Below, one piece after another: positions 6,896 to 16,647 of a stretch of DNA of 37,714 nt. A model generated the notes under the pieces. The model searched no databases, was not told the origin of the DNA, and was given only the letters and a program-made list of their open reading frames with translations. The stretch's first letter is position 1, and every line of letters begins with the position of its first letter. The DNA is from Candidatus Neomicrothrix sp. UBA881 (GTDB lineage Bacteria > Actinomycetota > Acidimicrobiia > Acidimicrobiales > MedAcidi-G1). The DNA lies in contig DBFL01000094.1 of assembly GCA_002294285.1 (NCBI GenBank), positions 483-38,196 of the forward strand, given 5' to 3'. Both the position numbers and the translations under genes were made by a program.

Positions 6896-9319
6896 ATGAA
6901 TGAACCAATTTCCGTATCCCATACATTTTCAGGGACAGAAAAGACAATTACTTTCGGTACAGGACGTCTGGCCGGATTAGCAGGAGGAGCGGTTTTGTCT
7001 CAACTAGGCAATTCAACCGTTCTGGTGACCGCAACCGGTGCAAAATCAGCTCGAGCAGGTGCTGACTTTTTCCCCTTGACAGTTGATATTGAAGAAAGAA
7101 TGTATGCCGCTGGGAAGATACCAGGATCTTTTTTCAGGCGTGAGGGTCGAGCGTCAGAATCGGCAATTTTAACTTGTCGACTGATTGACAGACCTTTAAG
7201 ACCTATGTTTCCAGAAGGTTTCCGCAATGAGGTACACATTGTCGGTACCGTAATGGGAGCTGATATGGAGAACCCTCATGATGTATTGGCCTTGAATGGC
7301 GCATCAGCAGCTCTTATGATTTCTGAAATTCCTTTTGATGGTCCTGTGGGGGCAGTTCGAATTGCTTGGGCGTCTTCAGGGGAATGGATTCCGCATCCAA
7401 CTTATGAAGAGGCTGCCGATTCAGCATTTGAAATGGTTGTGGCTGGACGTCTGCTGGAAGATGGAGATGTTGCAATCATGATGGTAGAAGCCGGAGGGAC
7501 AGAGGCAACTTGTGATGTTTATGACGCAGGTGCACCTTTTGTAGATGAATCTGTACTTGCCGACGGTCTTGAATTTTCCAAGCAATTCATAAAGGAAGTA
7601 ATTGAACTGCAACAAAAACTGGTTGAAGCAGTAGGTAATTCTGAAGTAATGGAATACGAAGCTTTTTCCGATTACACCAAAGAAATTTTCAATGCTGTCG
7701 AAACTGCAGGGTCGGAGAGAATTGCAGCCACTCAAACTATCGTTGACAAATCAGAAAGACAAAATGCTGAAGCGGAACTTAAAGAGGCAATCAAGAGCGA
7801 AATAATCACTGATTTCGAAGAAGTGGAAGGCGCTGAAGAACAGATTTCCGCAGCAATCAGATCAGTAACTAAGGAAACTGTCAGAGATCGGATAGTTAAT
7901 GAAGGTGTCCGAATCGACGGACGTGGAGTATCCGACATCAGAGCGCTTACATCAGATGTAGGAGTTATTCCCACGGCTCATGGTTCAGGTCTCTTCCAGA
8001 GAGGTGAAACTCAAGTTCTGAACATAACAACCTTGGGAACTGGTCGGATGGATCAGATGATTGATGGAATTGATCCGATTGAAAGAAAAAGGTACATGCA
8101 TCATTACAATTTTCCGCCTTTTTCAACCGGAGAAACTGGTTTCATGAGAGGACCGAAGCGGAGAGAAATAGGGCATGGCGCTCTCGCTGAGAGGGCCCTC
8201 TTCCCTGTAGTACCGAGTTTCGAAGAGTTCCCTTACACACTTCGCTTGGTCTCCGAAGTTCTTTCTTCAAATGGGTCAACCTCAATGGGCTCTGTTTGTT
8301 CATCCAGTTTGTCAATGATGGACGCCGGTGTTCCTATCAAGGCTCCAGTAGCCGGTATAGCTATGGGATTGATTTATAAGGACGGCAAATATGTAACACT
8401 TACAGACATTTTGGGGGCCGAAGACGCTTTTGGTGACATGGATTTCAAAGTTGCTGGCACTTCTGAGTTTGTTACAGCTCTGCAACTAGATACCAAAATC
8501 GATGGTATTCCCGCAGATGTCCTCGCTGACGCATTGAACCAAGCTAAAGAGGCTCGATTGAAGATATTAGAAGTTATGACTTCAGCCATACCCGAGCCAC
8601 GTGAAGATGTAGGTGAAAACGCTCCAAAAATTCTCAGTTTTGAAATACCTGTAGAAAAAATTGGTGAAGTAATTGGACCAAAAGGAAAGATGATCAACAC
8701 CATTCAGGCTGAAACCGGAGCTGAGATTGCTGTTGATGATGACGGCATGTCTGGAATCGTGTCTATAGCATCACCTGATAGAGAGAAAGTCACTGAAGCA
8801 GAGAGACAAATAATGTTAATTGTCGACCCTCCTTCAGCAAATGTTGGAGAAATTTACGAGGGAAGAGTAGTAAACATAACTAAGTTCGGAGCCTTTGTGA
8901 ACATACTCCCTGGACGGGATGGATTGGTCCACATTTCTAAACTGGGTGGAGGAAAACGCATCGACAAAGTTGAAGACGTTCTTGAACTTGGCGACGCCAT
9001 TGAAGTTGAGGTTGAAGATATAGACCCGAATGGGAAAATTTCTTTACGTCCTATTTTGGACGGTGAAGAGAGTAGCAACCACGAGGAAACTTCATCAGAT
9101 ACTTCTGAAGAGGAAGAAAATATCGATATGAATGATGATGAATCCTTTGACGAAGAAGACTACAACCAAAAGGAAACTGACTCTGGGTCTAACGAGACAG
9201 AAAGCAAAGTCAAGGCATCAGCCTCTTTTGAAGACGCTTTTCAAGCTGAACTAGAGGCTGTTCACGGTGACTTGGGTAAAAGTTCGTCTAGGAGAAGCGG
9301 TAACCGCAAAAGAAGATAG
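6896..9319 (+). CDS. pnp: Polyribonucleotide nucleotidyltransferase (PNPase) with acidic C-terminal tail
   Basis: PNPase degrades RNA 3' to 5' by phosphorolysis and can add tails in reverse. The 807-residue chain shows RNase PH domain 1 (FFRREGRASE, LIDRPLRPMFPEGF), an alpha-helical linker, RNase PH domain 2 from about residue 340 (GETQVLN, then GDMDFKVAGT near 515 with catalytic acidic residues), a KH domain with GPKGKM near 593, and an S1 domain at about 650-720 (KFGAFVNILPGRDGLVHISKL). Beyond about residue 725 it carries a long Asp/Glu/Ser-rich tail and a basic end (RRSGNRKRR), which is longer than in many PNPases. The gene follows rpsO in the classical order. Confidence 0.97.
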   Translation: MNEPISVSHTFSGTEKTITFGTGRLAGLAGGAVLSQLGNSTVLVTATGAKSARAGADFFPLTVDIEERMYAAGKIPGSFFRREGRASESAILTCRLIDRPLRPMFPEGFRNEVHIVGTVMGADMENPHDVLALNGASAALMISEIPFDGPVGAVRIAWASSGEWIPHPTYEEAADSAFEMVVAGRLLEDGDVAIMMVEAGGTEATCDVYDAGAPFVDESVLADGLEFSKQFIKEVIELQQKLVEAVGNSEVMEYEAFSDYTKEIFNAVETAGSERIAATQTIVDKSERQNAEAELKEAIKSEIITDFEEVEGAEEQISAAIRSVTKETVRDRIVNEGVRIDGRGVSDIRALTSDVGVIPTAHGSGLFQRGETQVLNITTLGTGRMDQMIDGIDPIERKRYMHHYNFPPFSTGETGFMRGPKRREIGHGALAERALFPVVPSFEEFPYTLRLVSEVLSSNGSTSMGSVCSSSLSMMDAGVPIKAPVAGIAMGLIYKDGKYVTLTDILGAEDAFGDMDFKVAGTSEFVTALQLDTKIDGIPADVLADALNQAKEARLKILEVMTSAIPEPREDVGENAPKILSFEIPVEKIGEVIGPKGKMINTIQAETGAEIAVDDDGMSGIVSIASPDREKVTEAERQIMLIVDPPSANVGEIYEGRVVNITKFGAFVNILPGRDGLVHISKLGGGKRIDKVEDVLELGDAIEVEVEDIDPNGKISLRPILDGEESSNHEETSSDTSEEEENIDMNDDESFDEEDYNQKETDSGSNETESKVKASASFEDAFQAELEAVHGDLGKSSSRRSGNRKRR

Positions 9320-9389
9320 CAGACTTATTCCTGTTTAATTTGATTTAAACAATTCCAACAAACCTGTCCGAAGTACTAACCTCGAACCT

Positions 9390-10175
9390 ATGGGAAAAAC
9401 ATCTTTAAAAGTAGGAGTTTTAGGTGCAGCAGGCCGTATGGGACAAACAGCGTGTTCTGCTGTGATGAGTGATGAATCTGTGGAGCTTTCGGCTGCTGTG
9501 GATCTAAATGCTGATAGTGCAGAAGTTAGCTTCGATGGAGTGACTTTAAGCGGTGAATTGGGCGACTTTTTCAAAGCAAAAGTTGACGTAGTAGTTGACT
9601 TCACCGTGGCTGAAGCCTCGAGAACAAATTTGCCACTACTAGCAGAAGAGGGAATTGATGCGGTAGTAGGAACAAGCGGCCTCTCTGAGCAAGATTTCGA
9701 ATGGATTGACCAAAAGTTCGATAAAAGCAGTTGTTTAGTCGTTCCAAACTTTGCAATAGGAGCAGTTTTGATGATGCACTTTGCAGCCACCGCTTCTCCA
9801 TGGTTCAAGACTGCGGAGATTATTGAGTACCACCACAATCAGAAAATAGATTCTCCTTCCGGCACGGCATTAGCAACAGCAGAAATGATGCATGCAGCTT
9901 CTGATGAATGGGAAAACGACCCGACAACTAAGGAAAATATTTTGGGAGCCAGAGGAGCAAAGCTAGAAGGAATACCTATTCATTCAGTTCGAATGCAGGG
10001 AATGGTTGCCCATCAAGAGGTAATACTTGGTTCAACTGGACAAACGTTGACTATACGTCATGACTCAACTGATCGGGAATCGTTTATGCCGGGGGTTCTA
10101 ATGGCAGTCAAAGGAGTAGGTGGTCTCTCTAATGGCTTAACTGTTGGATTAGAGAAATTGCTTGGAATTGAATGA
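9390..10175 (+). CDS. dapB: 4-hydroxy-tetrahydrodipicolinate reductase
   Basis: DapB reduces the DapA product with NAD(P)H in diaminopimelate and lysine synthesis. The 261-residue protein has the nucleotide-binding loop GAAGRMG (residues 12-18), VVDFTVAEA, VGTSGL and the signature EYHHNQKIDSPSGTA (from 146), which contains the active-site His pair H148/H149 and K152. The C-terminal fold ends FMPGVLMAVKGV...GLEKLLG as usual. Its TGA overlaps the ATG of the SURF1 gene by four bases (ATGA), indicating coupled translation. Confidence 0.96.
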   Translation: MGKTSLKVGVLGAAGRMGQTACSAVMSDESVELSAAVDLNADSAEVSFDGVTLSGELGDFFKAKVDVVVDFTVAEASRTNLPLLAEEGIDAVVGTSGLSEQDFEWIDQKFDKSSCLVVPNFAIGAVLMMHFAATASPWFKTAEIIEYHHNQKIDSPSGTALATAEMMHAASDEWENDPTTKENILGARGAKLEGIPIHSVRMQGMVAHQEVILGSTGQTLTIRHDSTDRESFMPGVLMAVKGVGGLSNGLTVGLEKLLGIE

Positions 10176-10900
10176 TTTTTGGTTCCCGCCGTTTATTGAA
10201 ACCCAGTTGGATAATTTCACATATTTTTGTTTTGGCTTTGATTGTCTCAACAATAAATCTCGGCTTCTGGCAACTTAGAAGACTGGAAGAACGTAAGTCT
10301 AACAATTCTCAGATATCGGAAGTCATCAATAGTGACCCAATCAAAATAGATACTGTAGTTTCAGGTGGAATCGGTACTACCCAAAATTTTTTGCCCGTTA
10401 CAGCCAAAGGGACTTTTGATGAAAACCATCAATTTTATTTGATAAACAGATCCCGCGATGGCGCTCCAGGGGTAGAGGTTATAACTCTATTTAAGCTAAC
10501 TACTGAACCGGTTTCTTACGTTGCAGTAAATAGGGGTTACTTGCCTAGTAAAATATTCAATAACGACCAATCAGAAACATGGAAACCTGCTTCACGGGAG
10601 GTCCAAATAAATGGATTCGTCATGCTCCCTTTTTCTGACGGAAAACTTAATGGCAATGAGATAAATAGAATCGATATCGACTTGTTGAGTGACGAATGGG
10701 ATGTGTCACTGTTACCCGTATATCTTCAAGAAACGCAAAAATCCGATGACCAGTGGCCGCTTGGACTAGATCCGCCTGAATTAACAGAAGGTCCACATCT
10801 CGCTTACGCGGTTCAATGGTTTATTTTTTCAGTAATAGGTTTAATTGGCTACCCTTTAGTCCTCAGACGCGTCGTAGCTGATGATCGACTGGTAGCGTGA
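10172..10900 (+). CDS. SURF1 family cytochrome oxidase assembly protein
   Basis: The 242-residue protein has the SURF1 architecture: an N-terminal membrane segment (about residues 12-33) followed by LGFWQLRRLEERK, a long extracytoplasmic domain containing FLPVTAKGTFD and VAVNRGYLP, and a C-terminal membrane segment (HLAYAVQWFIFSVIGLIGYP, about 211-232). SURF1 helps insert haem a into cytochrome c oxidase subunit I, so an aa3-type oxidase and aerobic respiration are implied. It overlaps dapB by four bases. The link between them is probably operon economy rather than shared function. Confidence 0.92.
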   Translation: MIFGSRRLLKPSWIISHIFVLALIVSTINLGFWQLRRLEERKSNNSQISEVINSDPIKIDTVVSGGIGTTQNFLPVTAKGTFDENHQFYLINRSRDGAPGVEVITLFKLTTEPVSYVAVNRGYLPSKIFNNDQSETWKPASREVQINGFVMLPFSDGKLNGNEINRIDIDLLSDEWDVSLLPVYLQETQKSDDQWPLGLDPPELTEGPHLAYAVQWFIFSVIGLIGYPLVLRRVVADDRLVA

Positions 10901-10904
10901 TTAC

Positions 10905-11552
10905 ATGTCGAATATAAGTGAAAATGCTCTCCTTGCGCTACAAGCAATCAGGGTTAAAGGGTTCGCCACTACTGAAACCGTGTCCGAGAGTGTTTCATTA
11001 GTTGAAGAAGACGTTCTTCAGTTGCTCAATGGATTTGCAGAAGAGGGCAAAGTTATTTACAGAGAAAATCAAGCTATGTGGATGCTTACACCGGACGGGA
11101 GATCTTACGGAGAGGAACTTTTGGCCTCAGAGATTGATGGCTTGGGAATTCGTTCAGAAATCGAAAATGCCTATAAAGAGTTTCTTCAAGTCAATGCAGG
11201 TTTTTTGAGTCTTTGTACGGATTGGCAACTGAGACCCTCACCAGAGGGTAGTGAAGAAGAGCAGGTGATAAATGATCATTCTGATTCTGAATATGACAGT
11301 GGGGTTATAAACCGTTTAGTTGAGTTGGATAACCATGTACAGCCAATTTGTTCCGATCTCAAAGAGTGTTTGGAGCGTTTTGCAAGCTACGGTGACCGAT
11401 TTACTTATGCTTTAAATCTCGTTCTGGAAGGCGAAGTTGATTGGTTTACCAAGCCCATGATCGAGTCTTATCACACTGTCTGGTTTGAGTTGCATGAAAA
11501 TCTTTTGTCAACTCTCGGTATAGATAGAGCATCTGAAAGCTCGGCTGAATAG
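10905..11552 (+). CDS. Conserved actinobacterial protein with winged-helix-like N-terminus
   Basis: A 215-residue protein of no established function. Residues 1-75 look like a winged helix: helices around ALLALQAIRVKG and TTETVSESVSLVEEDVLQLL, then a hairpin VIYRENQAMWMLTPDGR. The C-terminal part is helical with a characteristic WFTKPMIESYHTVWFELHENLLSTLGIDR segment, which I associate from memory with a conserved family of actinobacterial proteins annotated as MarR-like regulators. An acidic loop lies at about residues 115-130. It starts four bases after the SURF1 stop and ends 20 bases before dapA, so it belongs to the same transcript. DNA binding is an inference. Confidence 0.7.
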   Translation: MSNISENALLALQAIRVKGFATTETVSESVSLVEEDVLQLLNGFAEEGKVIYRENQAMWMLTPDGRSYGEELLASEIDGLGIRSEIENAYKEFLQVNAGFLSLCTDWQLRPSPEGSEEEQVINDHSDSEYDSGVINRLVELDNHVQPICSDLKECLERFASYGDRFTYALNLVLEGEVDWFTKPMIESYHTVWFELHENLLSTLGIDRASESSAE

Positions 11553-11572
11553 GGAAGAGAAGGTTAAGCAAA

Positions 11573-12460
11573 ATGACACCACGTTTTGGCAGAGTTCTCA
11601 CAGCAATGATCTCACCTTTTGACGAAGATGGTTCGCTTGATATCGAAGGAGCGCAAAAACTCGCAAAATGGCTTGTGGAGCAAGGAAATGAAGGTTTGGT
11701 TATTGCTGGTACAACTGGAGAGTCTCCAACTCTGACACACGAAGAGCAAATAGGCTTGATTGCTTCTGTAGTTGAGGCAGTTGATGTGCCTGTAATAGCT
11801 GGAGCAGGCAGTAACGATACAAGGGCAGCTATTGAATTGACGGAGCGTTGTACTGAGGTAGGAGCTTCGGGGATTCTTACAGTTACCCCCTATTACAACA
11901 GGCCTTCACAGTTAGGTTTGTTGTCTCATTTTTCGGCAATAGCAAAATCGACTGATTTACCTGTGATGCTTTATGACATACCAATTCGATCAGGAAGAAA
12001 AATTGATACTTCTACAATCTTGCAATTAGCAGATGAAGTAGACAATATTGTTGCGTTGAAAGATGCAGCAGGGGATGTTGCTGAGACTGCAAGATTGATA
12101 ACTGCCGCCCCAGAGGGTTTCGAGGTTTATAGCGGTGAGGATTCGCTGACTTTACCACTTCTCTCTGTTGGTGCCGTCGGCACGGTAAGCGTTGCTTCTC
12201 ACTGGTCCACACCAGAAACTGCAGAATTAATGAAAGCTTATTTTGAAGGCGATTTTCTTCGTGCATCTGAGATCAATCAAAGGCTTCTACCTTCATATGA
12301 ATTTGAATCGGGTGATCTCACACCAAACCCAATACCTACAAAAGCGATGATGAAGATACTTGATTTACCTGGAGGGGACTGCCGGTTGCCGATGGGCCCT
12401 GAGCCAGAGTGGTTAGCTGATAAGGCACGTGGAATTTTAAGTGGCTTAGGACGCGGTTAA
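11573..12460 (+). CDS. dapA: 4-hydroxy-tetrahydrodipicolinate synthase
   Basis: DapA condenses pyruvate with aspartate semialdehyde at the entry to the diaminopimelate branch. The 295-residue TIM barrel shows AGTTGESPTL (T47, T48), TPYYNRPSQ (Y107/Y108), LYDIPIRSG (Y134, R139) and the Schiff-base lysine K163 in VALKDAAGD. All catalytic positions known for the family are in place. The pyruvate-binding loop reads LYDIPIRSG where many homologues have LYNVPGRTG; R139 is retained. It is co-directional with and close to RNase J downstream. Confidence 0.96.
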   Translation: MTPRFGRVLTAMISPFDEDGSLDIEGAQKLAKWLVEQGNEGLVIAGTTGESPTLTHEEQIGLIASVVEAVDVPVIAGAGSNDTRAAIELTERCTEVGASGILTVTPYYNRPSQLGLLSHFSAIAKSTDLPVMLYDIPIRSGRKIDTSTILQLADEVDNIVALKDAAGDVAETARLITAAPEGFEVYSGEDSLTLPLLSVGAVGTVSVASHWSTPETAELMKAYFEGDFLRASEINQRLLPSYEFESGDLTPNPIPTKAMMKILDLPGGDCRLPMGPEPEWLADKARGILSGLGRG

Positions 12461-12478
12461 TAAACGAGAAGTAAGGTT

Positions 12479-14134
12479 TTGCAAAGTCCAGTACATATAA
12501 CCTTCTTGGGTGGATTGGGTGAAATAGGAAGGAATTGCGCAGCAATAGAGCTGGACAAACGCATTGTGCTTCTTGATTGTGGACAATTATTTCCCTACAG
12601 ACACCCTGGTGTTGACTCAATTCTCCCAGATTTCGGTTGGCTCCTTGAAAGGACAGACGACATAGAAGGGTGCATATTGAGCCACTCGCATGAGGACCAT
12701 GTTGGAGCAATTCCATATTTATTTCGTCAAATTTCAGTGCCGATATATGGATCCCCTTTCACTATCGGGATGGTTAAATCGAAATTAGAAAGTCATGACG
12801 TTAAAATTCCCCCGCTTGTAGAGGTTGGAGACAATGAAACTCATTCAATAGGTCCATTTAAATGCGAATTCCTACCTGTAACTCATTCAACTCCTGGCGG
12901 CCTCATGACTTTGTTCAGAACCCCTCAAGGGGTGGTTTTGCATTCAAGCGATTTTAAACTTGATCCAAATCCTGTAGATGGCCGGATCACTGACCTGAAG
13001 AGGGTTTCAGAGGTTTCCAAAGAAGAAGGAATTCGTTTACTGCTGGCAGATTCAACGAATACTGAAAATGATGGTGTGTCCAGTTCTGAATCTGAAATAG
13101 GCCCCATCATTGAGGAACTTTTTATTGAAAATGAAGGGCGTCGAATAATTGTTGGTACGTTCTCAAGTCACATCCATAGGATCCAACAAGTAGCTGATGC
13201 TGCAGTAAAGACTGGCCGTAAATTAGCAGTGTTAGGTCCCTCGATGGTGAGGAATGTCTCTCTGGCACGCGAATTGGGTTTACTGAAAATATCTGATCAA
13301 ATTATTTTGAATGAAAAAGACCTGAAAAAAACTAAATCAACAAAGGTTTGTATCATCTGTACAGGCTCACAAGGTGAGCCAAGAGCTGCGATTTCTATGA
13401 TGTCTGAAGGCAGACACCCCCTGATAGAAATAGATAAAAATGATACGGTAATTTTCTCTTCTTCTCCTATACCTGGAAATGAAGCATCCATTTTTAAAAT
13501 TCATAATTCTTTAGCGCGTCTAGGGGCGCAAGTTGTTCATAGTGGAAAGTTGAAAGTTCATACAACTGGCCACGGGAAAGCAGGAGAGTTGCTGGCATTG
13601 CATGAAGCAAGCGATCCCGAGTTTTTTGTCCCAGTTCACGGCGAATATACGCACTTATTGGCACATGAGAAAATTTCATTGAATAGAGGTATGGATACCT
13701 CCAAGGTTCTTAGTTGTGTTGATGGGGACAGAGTGCGTTTGGATGAAAACGGAATTCAAATCGAAGACCGAGTAAGTGATTCGTACCTGATGGTAGATGC
13801 CAGAGGTGTTGAAGTTAGCAGTGAACTAGTTAAACAAAGGATTTCTTTAGGTGGTGAGGGTTTCGTCCTGATTCGCGCGCGTGTAGATAAAAAAGCGAAA
13901 AGGCTTTTAGAACTTCCTTTTGTAGAGACTCTCGGTTGGATTGAGTTAGAAGATAAAGCCGAAACAGTAGATGAAATAATTGATGAAGTAGGAAATGTCT
14001 TGGATGTTGCGCTCAAAGACGGAGTGTTCGACCAAAATGAACTGATAAGACTTGTCAGAAGGGCAGTGGGAAAATTAGTGGACTTAAAAACAGGACGTCG
14101 CCCTGTGCTTATTCCATTGGTGGAAATCAACTAA
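12479..14134 (+). CDS. rnj: Ribonuclease J
   Basis: RNase J is a metallo-beta-lactamase/beta-CASP nuclease with endo- and 5'-3' exonuclease activity in mRNA decay and rRNA maturation. The 551-residue protein begins with LGGLGEIGRN, and has H69-S-H71-E-D73-H74, H136 and D158 as zinc ligands. Further on come LADSTN, GTFSSHIHR, CTGSQGEPRAA, and VHTTGHGKAGEL, where the usual text is HVSGHAxxxEL. The C-terminal domain (about 450-551) is the dimerisation and small-domain region. The start is a TTG with GAGAAG seven bases upstream. It lies directly after dapA, an order seen in other actinobacteria. Confidence 0.95.
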   Translation: MQSPVHITFLGGLGEIGRNCAAIELDKRIVLLDCGQLFPYRHPGVDSILPDFGWLLERTDDIEGCILSHSHEDHVGAIPYLFRQISVPIYGSPFTIGMVKSKLESHDVKIPPLVEVGDNETHSIGPFKCEFLPVTHSTPGGLMTLFRTPQGVVLHSSDFKLDPNPVDGRITDLKRVSEVSKEEGIRLLLADSTNTENDGVSSSESEIGPIIEELFIENEGRRIIVGTFSSHIHRIQQVADAAVKTGRKLAVLGPSMVRNVSLARELGLLKISDQIILNEKDLKKTKSTKVCIICTGSQGEPRAAISMMSEGRHPLIEIDKNDTVIFSSSPIPGNEASIFKIHNSLARLGAQVVHSGKLKVHTTGHGKAGELLALHEASDPEFFVPVHGEYTHLLAHEKISLNRGMDTSKVLSCVDGDRVRLDENGIQIEDRVSDSYLMVDARGVEVSSELVKQRISLGGEGFVLIRARVDKKAKRLLELPFVETLGWIELEDKAETVDEIIDEVGNVLDVALKDGVFDQNELIRLVRRAVGKLVDLKTGRRPVLIPLVEIN

Positions 14135-14200
14135 AAATAGGAATGTATACCCTCCGTCACGCCCTAGTGCTACCGTAAAACTGTTGTGGTAAGGGTTTCT

Positions 14201-16621
14201 ATGGGCGAAGAAAAATCTCAAAACGTCGATGCTGTTAAGAAAAGCAAATCAGCATCTTCAGCCAAGGCGCCTTTTATTCAGGAGAGTGCTGTAAAAAGGT
14301 TCTTTAAGACCGCTTTTGCCGGCCGCGGAAACGAGATGCTAGGTCTAGGGCTTGTCTTGGGTGGCCTTTTGGCGGGTCTTTCGATTTACTTGGAGCAGGC
14401 TGGGCCGGTTGGAGATTTAGTAGATGGGGCGGCTGGTTGGACAATTGGAATAATAAAACTTGTTTTACCCGTTTTAATGGTCGTGACAGGCTTGGCGATG
14501 TTCAGAGAGCGGTCAGAATTTGGAGAAATAACTAAGCGTTTGCCCGTTGGACTGTTTATTGGCCTGTTAGGCATTTCTGGATTGCTGCATTTGGGTCGAG
14601 GTCGTCCAGGTTTTGGCGATGGAGTCGATGAGCTAGGGGCTGCGGGAGGCGTGTTAGGTCTTGCGGCGGGCGGAGGACTAAAAGCAGCCATAGGAACATG
14701 GGGGGCTGTTTTGGTGCTTGTTGCATCCGTATTGGTATCTGTCGTAGTTGCTACGAGAATTTCAGCACGTGAAGTTGCAAGAATTACTGGGAAAGGAACC
14801 TTGCTAGCAAGCAAGCAACTTTTGAAAGGAATAGCACTGGTTATAGTTTCGTTTGGTCGAGCACTCACTAACTGGATCAGAGGATTGCTGACACCGCCTG
14901 GCTCGCTAGATCAGAGACAGGCGTCGAACGAAATCCAAGAGGAAGATACTGCCCAAGAAAGCCCTCCTGAGAAAACAGTTGTTGAAACTCTTGAAAAACC
15001 TCAAAACGAACCCAAGCCCAAAAAGAAAAAAGCAAAACCAAAGTCAACAATTAAGGGCAGTGAACAGTTGACGATCCAACTAGGTAAAGCAGTTGAAGGG
15101 TCATCTTGGTCATTGCCATCTTTGGACATTCTTTCTAGAAGTGACACCCATGATGTAGACGCGAAGGCTGCAGAGGAGCGCGGAAAGAGGCTTCAGGAAG
15201 CACTAGAGGCACATGGTGTTGACACTCGTTTGGTCGACATGACAATAGGTCCAACGGTCACCAGGTACGCCTTGCAACTGGGAGAAGGTGTCAAAGTTTC
15301 ACGTATAACAAGTTTAAATAAGGATATTGCTTACGCATTGGCTGCTGCTGACGTTCGCATCTTGGCGCCTATACCTGGTCAACAAGCAATTGGGATCGAG
15401 GTTCCAAACGAAGATAGAGAAGTAGTGGCTTTGGGTGATATTTTAAATTCGAAGGAATCGAAAAAAGCCACCCATCCTCTTGAATTGGCTGTCGGAAGAG
15501 ACATCAAGGGTCAAGCATTAATGCTCAATCTTGCTACAACTCCCCATCTTCTTATAGCTGGTGCTACAGGGGCTGGAAAGTCCTCTTGTATTAATGCGAT
15601 GGTCACCTCTGTTTTGATGAGAACCACACCTGACCAAGTTCGACTAATACTTATTGACCCAAAACGAGTTGAAATGGGACAGTACGAAGGAGTCCCACAC
15701 CTTTTGACAGCTCCAGTGACGGATCCAAAGAAGGCTGCAAATGCGTTGCACTGGGCTGTGAGGGAGATGGAGAGACGTTACGACATTCTATCGAACTGTG
15801 GTTTTAGAGATATAGGTGGTTACAACGCTGCGTATGACCGAGATGAATTACCTGATACAAATTTTGGTGAGGGTGACTCCACTGAGTATGAAAGGCTACC
15901 TTTCATAATGGTTGTAGTCGATGAGTTGTCCGATCTGATGATGGTTGCTGCTCGCGATGTGGAAGATTCAATTTGCAGACTGGCTCAAATGGCTAGGGCT
16001 GTTGGCATCCATTTGGTAGTAGCTACTCAGAGGCCTTCTGTCAATGTAATAACGGGTGTAATTAAAGCAAATATTCCTGCTCGACTAGCTTTTGCAGTTT
16101 CCAGTCTTGCCGATAGCAGGGTAATTTTGGATCAACAAGGAGCAGAAAGACTTGTAGGAAAAGGCGACATGCTTCTTCTGGGTCCGGCTTCAAGCACGCC
16201 ACAACGTATTCAAGGTGCTTGGGTTGAAGAAAGTGAAGTGCGTGAAATAGTTGCAGCATGGAAGTCACAGATTGAAAGCAAAAAAGAAGAGGAAGTCGAT
16301 CAAGATTTGCCCGACCTAGAAGTTTCATCCGTGAAGAATGATTCAGTAGCTGATATAACTGATGATTTTGCCAGACCGGCTTCGAGTTCTTCTGAGCAGG
16401 ATGACGAACTGTATGAAGAAGCCAGAAGTCTTGTTATTTCAAGTCAACTTGGTTCAACCTCAATGCTCCAGAGAAAGCTTCGTGTCGGGTTTGCCAGAGC
16501 AGGCCGTTTAATGGACCTGCTTGAGGAATCAGGAGTAGTGGGACCCTCTTCAGGTTCAAAAGCTCGCGAGGTCCTTATTGCAGCAGAAGAGTATGACACT
16601 TCAGACGGAGAAGAATTTTAG
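14201..16621 (+). CDS. ftsK: DNA translocase FtsK/SpoIIIE
   Basis: FtsK pumps chromosome ends through the division septum. I place the start at ATG 14201, with AAGGG five bases upstream, rather than a GTG five codons earlier. The 806-residue protein has four hydrophobic segments in the first 190 residues, a short Lys/Pro/Glu linker (about 230-285), an alpha-beta motor with Walker A GATGAGKSS near residue 455 and Walker B VVVDELSD near 572, and a C-terminal winged-helix gamma domain (about 735-795; SLVISSQLGSTSMLQRKL...GRLMDLLEESG) that would read KOPS-like sites. The linker is much shorter than in E. coli and closer to SpoIIIE. Confidence 0.96.
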   Translation: MGEEKSQNVDAVKKSKSASSAKAPFIQESAVKRFFKTAFAGRGNEMLGLGLVLGGLLAGLSIYLEQAGPVGDLVDGAAGWTIGIIKLVLPVLMVVTGLAMFRERSEFGEITKRLPVGLFIGLLGISGLLHLGRGRPGFGDGVDELGAAGGVLGLAAGGGLKAAIGTWGAVLVLVASVLVSVVVATRISAREVARITGKGTLLASKQLLKGIALVIVSFGRALTNWIRGLLTPPGSLDQRQASNEIQEEDTAQESPPEKTVVETLEKPQNEPKPKKKKAKPKSTIKGSEQLTIQLGKAVEGSSWSLPSLDILSRSDTHDVDAKAAEERGKRLQEALEAHGVDTRLVDMTIGPTVTRYALQLGEGVKVSRITSLNKDIAYALAAADVRILAPIPGQQAIGIEVPNEDREVVALGDILNSKESKKATHPLELAVGRDIKGQALMLNLATTPHLLIAGATGAGKSSCINAMVTSVLMRTTPDQVRLILIDPKRVEMGQYEGVPHLLTAPVTDPKKAANALHWAVREMERRYDILSNCGFRDIGGYNAAYDRDELPDTNFGEGDSTEYERLPFIMVVVDELSDLMMVAARDVEDSICRLAQMARAVGIHLVVATQRPSVNVITGVIKANIPARLAFAVSSLADSRVILDQQGAERLVGKGDMLLLGPASSTPQRIQGAWVEESEVREIVAAWKSQIESKKEEEVDQDLPDLEVSSVKNDSVADITDDFARPASSSSEQDDELYEEARSLVISSQLGSTSMLQRKLRVGFARAGRLMDLLEESGVVGPSSGSKAREVLIAAEEYDTSDGEEF

Positions 16622-16647
16622 GTGCGTCAATTAGGTAATTTTTAACA

